Both the position numbers and the translations under genes were made by a program. A stretch of 14,906 nucleotides of DNA from Anaerolineales bacterium. Its GTDB lineage: Bacteria > Chloroflexota > Anaerolineae > Anaerolineales > UBA4823. The stretch covers positions 1-14,906 of the forward strand of contig JAQUAE010000009.1 in assembly GCA_028687395.1 (NCBI GenBank), written 5' to 3'. Below the pieces are notes generated by a model. The model made no database searches and was not told where the DNA came from. It was given only the letters and a program-made list of their open reading frames with translations. Of the stretch, positions 7,359-14,906 are shown one piece after another; the stretch's first letter is position 1; each line of letters begins with the position of its first letter.

Positions 7359-8063
7359 TTAAGGCGTAGCCAGGAGGGGCAAGAAGAAAGCCAGAATGGA
7401 CTGCACTCGCTCGAGGAAGGCAGTCAATGCCGCCGCGTACACGCCAGCAAACAGCACCCCGAAAGCGATGGCGATGAAGAGTTGCCCAACCCAGCTCACG
7501 ACCCCGATGGCTTCCGAGCGCCTTGGCGGCTCTCCCGGCGCCCGCCGGCTCCCGAAGTGGAAATAGACCAGGCTGCTCAATGTCCCCACCAGGATCACCG
7601 TTCCTTCAGCCAGCTTGATCATCCACGGCATTCCGCTCTGCCCGGCTGCCTGCACGTCCAGCAGGTTGATCGAGGCGTTCGCCTGGGGGATCAGGGTGCC
7701 CAGGACCGCCCCCCCAATCGCTGCCGCTGCCCCAACTCCAACCAGAAAGGCCATTGCCGGGTTGCCCAGGCTCGACCACTTCGGGAAGGCTTTTAGAAAG
7801 ATCAACAGGCTCAACCCCACAGGCGCAAGCGCGAAGAACAGTTCGGAGCGCGAACCGCTCAGCAGGGGGATGACCAGTTGCGGCCAGAGCACGTTGTACC
7901 AGGTCACCACCAACGCGTAGGCTGCGGTTACGCCCACGAAGACGGCAATTGCCACCCGGAAGAGGGGATTGTCCCCCAGCAGGTAACTGAACACCGCCAG
8001 GGTGAACGCCAGGCCGCAGACCGCGCCGGCCAATTCCGCCAGGTTCAAACCCGCCAGGCTCAC
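7359..8063 (-). CDS. Six-TM membrane protein of unknown function
   Basis: This is a 234-aa integral membrane protein that I do not recognise. Hydrophobic segments lie at about 8-29, 36-60, 75-92, 101-126, 148-168 and 188-212, with a further weakly hydrophobic C-terminal helix at ~217-231. A charged, Pro/Arg-rich loop (GSRRAPGEPPRRSE, ~171-184) sits between TM5 and TM6 and is probably cytoplasmic. I chose the GTG at 8063 as start. It overlaps the stop codon of the upstream zinc-ribbon gene (GTGA), has GAGGAA 5 bases upstream, and leads directly into the first TM. The longer in-frame reading to 8183 encodes an Arg/Gly-rich stretch that merely shadows the upstream gene. The tight overlap upstream and the 6-base gap to the MutL-like gene downstream indicate that these products are needed together. 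Confidence 0.82.
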   Translation of the reverse strand: MSLAGLNLAELAGAVCGLAFTLAVFSYLLGDNPLFRVAIAVFVGVTAAYALVVTWYNVLWPQLVIPLLSGSRSELFFALAPVGLSLLIFLKAFPKWSSLGNPAMAFLVGVGAAAAIGGAVLGTLIPQANASINLLDVQAAGQSGMPWMIKLAEGTVILVGTLSSLVYFHFGSRRAPGEPPRRSEAIGVVSWVGQLFIAIAFGVLFAGVYAAALTAFLERVQSILAFFLPLLATP

Positions 8064-10318
8064 AGCTTTTCCTCGCTCCCGCCGCTCCTGGGACGAGCCA
8101 GCGCCCCGGAGATCACGTTGACCAATCCGGCTACGAGCATGATAGCCACAGCCGCCAGGTTGAGGTTCCCAAAGGCGCCCCACAAACCGGCTGCCAGGCC
8201 GGGGCGAGAGAGTATCCTTTCATATCCCGCTCCACCCGCCAACCCGGCCACCATCCCGGTCACCTGTCGAGGAGTGGTTTCGTAGTAAGGTCGCACCAGG
8301 GGCTCTGCCTGCGCGCTGGTGACCATCACCATGGGCGTGGTTCCCAGCAGGGGTTGGGCTTGTTCGATCCAGGCGCGGGCGACCTCCGGACTCTCGGTCA
8401 GCACCACCACCAGGGCAAAATCCGCCAGGCTGCGAATGCTGCGCAGTTTCTCCCCTTCCCACGCCCGGCTGCCATCCGCCGCAAAGGGCAACGCAGCCTG
8501 AGGAATCTCCGCGAAGGTCAACACGCCGCTCGTCCCGCCGGGGATATATCCCAGGTTGGCGTATTGCCCGCTATCCTGGTAGTGGTGGCCGGCTCGCAGG
8601 CTCACGCCCTTGACCAGGCGCTCCGCCTGCGCCGGGCCAGTGGGCAGGCTGGAGACCAGGGTCAGGTAAGCGCCTTTCAACATCAGGTGGTCGAGCAGCG
8701 GCGCTGCCGCGGCGTCCATCTCGGCCGAAAAGGCGGGTTCATAATCCACCGCCACCAGCACCGCTGCCCCGCCGGGAATGGCGTTGACTGCCTGGCTGGC
8801 GTCGAACACCGGCGCCGGGAATTGGGGCAGGCCGGCTTGACCACCCAGGCCAAGCAGTGAGAGAACAGCAGCCAGGGCAAGCACCAAGAAGATCAGCACG
8901 CGCAGGATATTTTGCGTGGCTGCTGCAGGCTTCTCGCGCGCTGGCGCCGTCTTACCCTCCGTGCGCAGCAAACTCTCCAGGATAGCAATCCGCTCGGCTT
9001 GTTTCTCGGGAATCTGCAACCTTACCGAGAGGCTGGATTTCTTCAGGCGAGCAACCTCCGGCTCGACGGGCAACACGCCGCGCAGCCCAACCAGCGGGCC
9101 GGCGCCCTCCACCTCCTTCTCGCTCTCGTCGAGGATGGATGGGCCAGCCGCTGCGAGTCGCGCCGGGCGCATCGCCTCCACCCAGGTGGGCAGCTCGGCA
9201 GGAGCCAGGTCGGGGGCGCTCTCCTCCGGCGCGCTCTCCATGGGCGCCTCCTCGTCGGCAGCCTTCAACCAGTCTGGAACGCCTCCAATGAAGAGGTCTT
9301 CCCCCTCGAAGATGAACGGCGGCACCGACGAGGGGATCTCTGCTTGTGGCGGCTCTTCCGAGGAAAACGCCGCGGGTGTCACCGCTTCGACTTCAGCAGC
9401 AGGTAGTGGCGCCTCTGCTGCCAGCGCCGCTTGTTCTTCTTCATCGAGAATCAGAGCAGGGGAGCCCTCGAACCTGGACAACCACCCCGGCGTCTCCTCC
9501 TCGCCTTCCGCGGCCGGTTCGAGCGGTGTTTCCGCCTTGCCTTCTGGGCCGGCTGGCGTGGGAGCGCCCGCAGCTTTGATCTCGCCCAGCCAGGCGGGGA
9601 GTTCACCCTCGCCTGGCGCGCGGGGAGCAGGCGTTTCGGCTTTCGCCGGGGGTTGGTCCTGGTCCAATATGTGCTGCCAATCGGTGATCCCTTCGCTGGG
9701 CTCCTGGGTCTCTTGCGGTGCTGCCTCCTCCGCTTTGGGGGGCGCGTTCTGGGCCTCGGGCACCTGGTCGGCAGCTTGCTCCTCGGCTTCCTCCGCAAGT
9801 TGAGGCGTGAATTTCTCCACCCCCTGGCGCTGGCGCAGGTCGCGCAGCCAATCCGGTTCCTGGTCGCCAGGATGTGGCGGCGGGCCGTCGTCGTACCTCA
9901 CCGGCGGCGACATGGACGCTTCTTCCGATTCCAGGTGTAATGCCGCCAGCCATTCGGGTAGGTCGCCCGGCGAGGCGCCTTCCGGCTCGCCTGCTGGTGA
10001 TGGTGGCGCCTCCTCTGAGCGCAACCACTCCGGCAGCTCCTCCTCGCCCAGGGCCAGCGCTTCCGCTTCGCCTGCTTCGGTTGCGCTCTCTTCTGTCTCC
10101 AGCGGCGCGGCGGCACCTTCATCTACCTGGCGAAAAGAGCCCAGCCAATCGGGTACCTCGCCGCCAGGCGGGGTCGCCGGACCGGTCGCTTCCTGGCCTG
10201 GCTCGTGCGGCGCTGGGGTTTCCAGCGGTCTCAAGCGCGCCTGGCAATGCTGGCAGCGCTCCAGTTCGGCCGGATTTTCCTTACCGCACATCGGGCAGCG
10301 CATCTCAGCCATGCTCAT
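8060..10318 (-). CDS. Zinc-ribbon membrane protein with nine W-L motifs on an acidic arm
   Basis: This is a 752-aa protein of unknown function. A treble-clef/zinc-ribbon opens it: CPMC (8-11) and CQHC (22-25) supply four Cys ligands. Residues ~30-400 are a long, acidic, Glu/Pro/Ala-rich and probably disordered arm. It is punctuated by nine short motifs of the form P-[DEATG]-W-[LV], with Trp at 58, 98, 123, 157, 214 (variant TDWQ), 243, 279, 350 and 379. A more conserved-looking segment (GLRGVLPVEPE, ~411-421) and a helix precede TM1 (~472-490). A ~220-residue domain follows, likely outside the membrane, and TM2 is at ~720-738. The basic residues before TM1 put the zinc ribbon and arm in the cytoplasm. 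The ATG at 10318 overlaps the upstream stop codon as ATGA; ATG 10312, with GGGGG 7 bases upstream, is an alternative. It also overlaps the next gene (GTGA). The W-L motifs may be repeated docking sites for a partner in the cluster. Confidence 0.85.
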   Translation of the reverse strand: MSMAEMRCPMCGKENPAELERCQHCQARLRPLETPAPHEPGQEATGPATPPGGEVPDWLGSFRQVDEGAAAPLETEESATEAGEAEALALGEEELPEWLRSEEAPPSPAGEPEGASPGDLPEWLAALHLESEEASMSPPVRYDDGPPPHPGDQEPDWLRDLRQRQGVEKFTPQLAEEAEEQAADQVPEAQNAPPKAEEAAPQETQEPSEGITDWQHILDQDQPPAKAETPAPRAPGEGELPAWLGEIKAAGAPTPAGPEGKAETPLEPAAEGEEETPGWLSRFEGSPALILDEEEQAALAAEAPLPAAEVEAVTPAAFSSEEPPQAEIPSSVPPFIFEGEDLFIGGVPDWLKAADEEAPMESAPEESAPDLAPAELPTWVEAMRPARLAAAGPSILDESEKEVEGAGPLVGLRGVLPVEPEVARLKKSSLSVRLQIPEKQAERIAILESLLRTEGKTAPAREKPAAATQNILRVLIFLVLALAAVLSLLGLGGQAGLPQFPAPVFDASQAVNAIPGGAAVLVAVDYEPAFSAEMDAAAAPLLDHLMLKGAYLTLVSSLPTGPAQAERLVKGVSLRAGHHYQDSGQYANLGYIPGGTSGVLTFAEIPQAALPFAADGSRAWEGEKLRSIRSLADFALVVVLTESPEVARAWIEQAQPLLGTTPMVMVTSAQAEPLVRPYYETTPRQVTGMVAGLAGGAGYERILSRPGLAAGLWGAFGNLNLAAVAIMLVAGLVNVISGALARPRSGGSEEKL

Positions 10319-10950
10319 CCCCCATAAGGACGGTCGGCCCCCATCAACACGCGCAGCGCGGTGGCGATAGCACCCAGCGCTACGCCGAGCAATATGCCTC
10401 GCGCCCCTGCCAGCGCGGGGATGCGCGCCAAAAGGTCGCGCAGGCCGTCAGGCCCGTGCAGCCCGGGAATCTCTACGCCCAGGATGGGCGCCAACCCCAA
10501 GAGCGCTGCCAGGACAGTGATGGCGAATACGATAGAAAAGGCGTCGGTGCGCCTGCGCAGCAGTCGGGCAATGGCGTAAGCCAGCGCCACCGCCAGAATG
10601 GCCATCAGGCTGCTCTCGATGGGAATCTGTACATAGCGGAATATCCACATCGTCCCGCCACCGGTTGGGCCGGAATATCCAGCGACGACCAGTGTGATGG
10701 CAAATGAGACCAGCAGGACCGCGCTGTATACCCCGCCCTTCTGCTGCGTGGACACCTTACGCCAGTGCACCGAGAGCAGGTTGACCACCCCCACCACCAG
10801 AGCACTGGCCGCCAGGATCACACCCCATTGCAGGAAGATGCGGCGCAGGCTCGTCAGCAAAGGGAGCTGGATGAAATAACCAGCCAGCACGATCAACCCG
10901 ACCGCCATGGCCACCACCGTGGAGATGGGCGCTCGCAGGTTGAATTTCAT
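10315..10950 (-). CDS. Six-TM membrane protein of unknown function
   Basis: This is a 211-aa integral membrane protein that I do not recognise. Hydrophobic segments are at about 8-28, 38-60, 73-92, 106-130, 138-158 and 184-204. Basic patches after TM1 (LRR, ~35-37), after TM2 (HWRK) and after TM4 (RLLRRR, ~129-134) suggest a mix of cytoplasmic loops; a Gly-rich loop (GYSGPTGGG, ~91-99) lies between TM3 and TM4. No catalytic motif is visible. The ATG at 10950 overlaps the stop codon of the upstream gene (ATGA), and its own stop codon overlaps the next start in the same way, so the gene is locked into a translationally coupled series. It may be a structural membrane subunit of the complex encoded by the cluster. 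Confidence 0.82.
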   Translation of the reverse strand: MKFNLRAPISTVVAMAVGLIVLAGYFIQLPLLTSLRRIFLQWGVILAASALVVGVVNLLSVHWRKVSTQQKGGVYSAVLLVSFAITLVVAGYSGPTGGGTMWIFRYVQIPIESSLMAILAVALAYAIARLLRRRTDAFSIVFAITVLAALLGLAPILGVEIPGLHGPDGLRDLLARIPALAGARGILLGVALGAIATALRVLMGADRPYGG

Positions 10951-11696
10951 ATCACCCCCAATAGCTTCAAGGCCGCGCCTGCCAGGATGCCCCCCACCAG
11001 CGCCCAGCGCAGGACGTCCTGCGCCCGCAGGCTGGCCAGGTGCGCCGGTCCGGCCTGCACGTAAGCGCCAGCGGCGAACATCTCCTCGCCAATCAGGGGC
11101 TCGTGCGCCGCGGCATAGATCACCGCTTGTGCGGGGAGGCTATCGCTACCCGCCAGGGTGATGCCACCGCCCCGCTCCGAAGCATCGATCATCAAGGCTG
11201 CCTCGGCGCCGAAATTTCCTAAGAAGATATTCAGCGAGCTTTCCTCGTCGTACATCACGGGCAACGCGCCCGCCGCGTACGAGAAGGGTGTCAGCCCGCT
11301 CAACCGGCCCGATGTGGCGAGGTACTGGTCCAGCGCGCCTACCTCCCGGTAGGCTGACTTGAGCGCATCCTGCGATAGAATCGCCAGGCCGCTATCGCCG
11401 CTGGTAGCGATCAATGGCCGGTCGCTCATCGACGTCGCCCGAGCGATGCGTTCCAGCACGCTCAAACCCACCAGGCCCGGCGCGGAGGTGCTGCTCGCCA
11501 CGCTGCCGCGCCCCAGGGAAACGTGCAGCCGCTTCCCGGATTCCACCGCCAGCCCGATGGAGCGGCCAATGCACTGGAAGGCGCGAATCTCGCGCAGGTG
11601 CCTACCCGATTCGCGCCGGCCCGTCACCATGAAGGCGACCATCAAGACGAAAAAGAGCAAGACGAAGGCCAGCCCCAAGGTGGTCGAGCCGCCCAT
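10947..11696 (-). CDS. Double-anchored membrane protein, possibly DUF6754-like
   Basis: This is a 249-aa protein. A TM helix at ~5-25 is followed by a basic stretch (GRRESGRHLREIR), a soluble region of ~190 residues, and a C-terminal TM at ~228-246. The soluble part contains GLAVESGKRLHVSLGRGSV (~48-66), a Ser/Thr-rich run, TSGDSGLAILSQDALK (~98-113), and a segment with MIDASERGGG (~169-178). From memory this resembles the DUF6754 proteins of Chloroflexi, but I could not verify it, and no function is known to me for that family. The start is convincing: the ATG at 11696 sits in a TGATG junction with the upstream stop codon, and GGAGG lies about 10 bases upstream. Its stop codon overlaps the next start (ATGA). 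It is the second gene of the cluster. Confidence 0.82.
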   Translation of the reverse strand: MGGSTTLGLAFVLLFFVLMVAFMVTGRRESGRHLREIRAFQCIGRSIGLAVESGKRLHVSLGRGSVASSTSAPGLVGLSVLERIARATSMSDRPLIATSGDSGLAILSQDALKSAYREVGALDQYLATSGRLSGLTPFSYAAGALPVMYDEESSLNIFLGNFGAEAALMIDASERGGGITLAGSDSLPAQAVIYAAAHEPLIGEEMFAAGAYVQAGPAHLASLRAQDVLRWALVGGILAGAALKLLGVI

Positions 11697-11947
11697 CAGG
11701 TGGCCTCCTCCCGCAGCAGGCGCGCAAATTGCCGGGATTGCTCCGGTTCGTTCAACATCGTCGCGAGGGCTTCGAGATGGTCAGCAGGCATGCGTGAGCC
11801 CAGAAATGGCTGAATGAGATATACAGCTTGGCTGCCCAGGATGGAAAGCGGGCCGCTGGCTTCCAACAACGTTGCCACCCATGGCGCTAACCCCCAGCGG
11901 TGCAATATTTGTGCCCAAACCTGCCATATTTGGTGGTTTTCAGCCAT
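11696..11947 (-). CDS. Small hypothetical protein, first gene of the membrane cluster
   Basis: This 83-aa protein (starts MAENHQIWQVWAQ) has no recognisable family. The first 20 residues are Trp/His/Gln-rich, residues ~22-50 are moderately hydrophobic (APWVATLLEASGPLSILG and onward) without being a clear TM helix, and the C-terminal third is a charged, amphipathic helix (NEPEQSRQFARLLREE). I accept it as real for three reasons. It fills the space between the promoter region and the next gene, its stop codon forms a TGATG junction with that gene, and the ribosome binding site of that gene lies inside its last codons. No Shine-Dalgarno precedes its own ATG; an extended -10 element lies 6 bases upstream instead. 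It may be a small regulatory or assembly subunit; this is a guess. Confidence 0.7.
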   Translation of the reverse strand: MAENHQIWQVWAQILHRWGLAPWVATLLEASGPLSILGSQAVYLIQPFLGSRMPADHLEALATMLNEPEQSRQFARLLREEAT

Positions 11948-11962
11948 GTCGAGAGTATAGCA
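11948..11962 (-). promoter_or_regulatory. Putative extended -10 promoter, leaderless start of the cluster
   Basis: On the minus strand TGCTATACT (11962-11954) is an extended -10 box (TGn plus TATACT), ending 6 bases before the ATG at 11947. A transcript starting 7 bases downstream would begin exactly at the start codon. This agrees with the lack of a ribosome binding site. No good -35 box is present. It closely resembles the arrangement at 2204-2219. Confidence 0.45.
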
Positions 11963-12037
11963 TAGTTCCGTGCAGCGCGGCGCTATCCCTGGCGATTTCT
12001 AGAGAGGCGCTCAAACCCACGCATGACAGCCCGGCAA

Positions 12038-12066
12038 ATTATAATGCTCTTGTTTGATTTCATCAA
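12038..12066 (-). promoter_or_regulatory. Putative -35/-10 promoter of the membrane cluster
   Basis: On the minus strand TTGATG (12066-12061) and a perfect TATAAT (12043-12038) are separated by 17 bp, a good sigma-70-type match. Transcription would start near 12031, giving a leader of about 84 bases before the ATG at 11947. The TATAAT lies inside the palindrome ATTATAAT (12038-12045), so it can be read on both strands, but only the minus strand has a matching -35. Confidence 0.5.
12054..12066. promoter_or_regulatory. Inverted repeat TTGAT-TTC-ATCAA, possible operator
   Basis: This perfect 5-bp inverted repeat with a 3-bp spacer covers the putative -35 box of the membrane cluster. It differs from the FNR/CRP-type anaerobic box (TTGAT-N4-ATCAA) only in having one base fewer in the spacer. 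Its location between the cluster and nifJ makes a shared regulator plausible, but the spacer mismatch argues against a standard FNR site. Confidence 0.35.
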
Positions 12067-12310
12067 TTCTCAACTTTTATTGAATCCAGGCTGTTTTTCG
12101 CCCTGTTTCTCCCTACGGTAGATAAACGTACTATTCTTGTCTGAAATATGACAGGTCACAGGTGTTTTTTATGCTTTATATAACTGTCAATTTGCGCCAA
12201 GCGGGGCTAAACTTTATTATCGAAGCGAGTCCGTCTCTCTTGCGCTTGTTCAACATCCCGGAGCCCGGTGTTTAAAAATCCTGTCTCGGCATGAATCATG
12301 GAGTGAAGAA

Positions 12311-14906
<2,596 letters not shown>

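Larger units (their letters stand above)
11948..12310. other. Divergent intergenic region upstream of nifJ and the membrane cluster
   Basis: These 363 bp hold no gene I can support. The stretch from about 12030 to 12310 is visibly AT-richer than the flanking genes and contains the minus-strand promoters listed separately. For nifJ, candidate plus-strand promoters are GTCACA (12155-12160), 18 bp, TATAAC (12179-12184), and TTGCGC (12192-12197), 17 bp, TATTAT (12215-12220). Both are imperfect. They would give leaders of about 120 and 84 bases. TGACAG (12149-12154) and CTGTCA (12184-12189) form a widely spaced inverted repeat flanking the first candidate -10. Confidence 0.5.

Noticed and set aside
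8064..8183. 40-residue N-terminal extension of the 234-aa membrane protein
   Set aside because: It lies inside the end of the upstream gene and encodes Arg/Gly-rich sequence. The GTG at 8063 has a good ribosome binding site and a GTGA overlap.
12054..12066. Canonical FNR/CRP box
   Set aside because: The half-sites match but the spacer is 3 bases, not 4, so I list it only as an inverted repeat of unknown use.

Overview
The window is GC-rich, densely coding bacterial DNA. Gene content suggests an anaerobic or facultative Chloroflexota lineage, probably Anaerolineae-like. It combines a long NifJ-type pyruvate:ferredoxin oxidoreductase, a MutL-family ASKHA protein inside a run of uncharacterised membrane proteins, and a Thr/Pro-rich LPxTG-type surface protein. 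This placement is inference from gene content; no rRNA or tRNA is present to confirm it.

Layout, left to right. (1) On the minus strand, positions 1-2203 hold a two-gene unit: a cyclic-nucleotide-binding membrane protein with two TM-plus-bPH modules, followed 45 bp downstream by peptide deformylase (def), which runs off the left edge. (2) A divergent promoter region (about 2204-2350) leads rightward into a complete alpha-D-phosphohexomutase gene (2351-3811). A hairpin region (3812-3848) then separates it from the convergent genes. (3) Eight minus-strand genes fill 3870-11947. In transcription order they are: a small protein (83 aa); a double-anchored membrane protein (249 aa); a six-TM protein (211 aa); a large zinc-ribbon/Trp-Leu-repeat membrane protein (752 aa); a second six-TM protein (234 aa); the MutL-like ASKHA protein (584 aa); a barrel/KOW-like protein (351 aa); and an LPxTG-type anchored protein (187 aa). 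The first five overlap by 1-4 bases (TGATG, ATGA, ATGA, GTGA), and the ASKHA gene follows after only 6 bases, so they are almost certainly co-transcribed and translationally coupled. (4) An AT-richer divergent intergenic region (11948-12310) carries promoter-like and palindromic elements. (5) The 5' two thirds or more of nifJ (12311 to the right edge) runs rightward.

How the genes may work together. The 3870-11947 cluster is the least explained part. It looks like a membrane complex: a cytoplasmic ASKHA nucleotide-binding protein, several multi-pass proteins, and a zinc-ribbon protein with nine short W-L motifs on a long acidic cytoplasmic arm and a domain outside the membrane. No glutamate mutase or other B12 mutase subunit lies beside the MutL-like protein in this window, so its textbook association does not explain the cluster. 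The flanking genes (def, phosphohexomutase, nifJ) are ordinary metabolic or housekeeping functions. No mobile element, CRISPR array, rRNA or tRNA was recognised.
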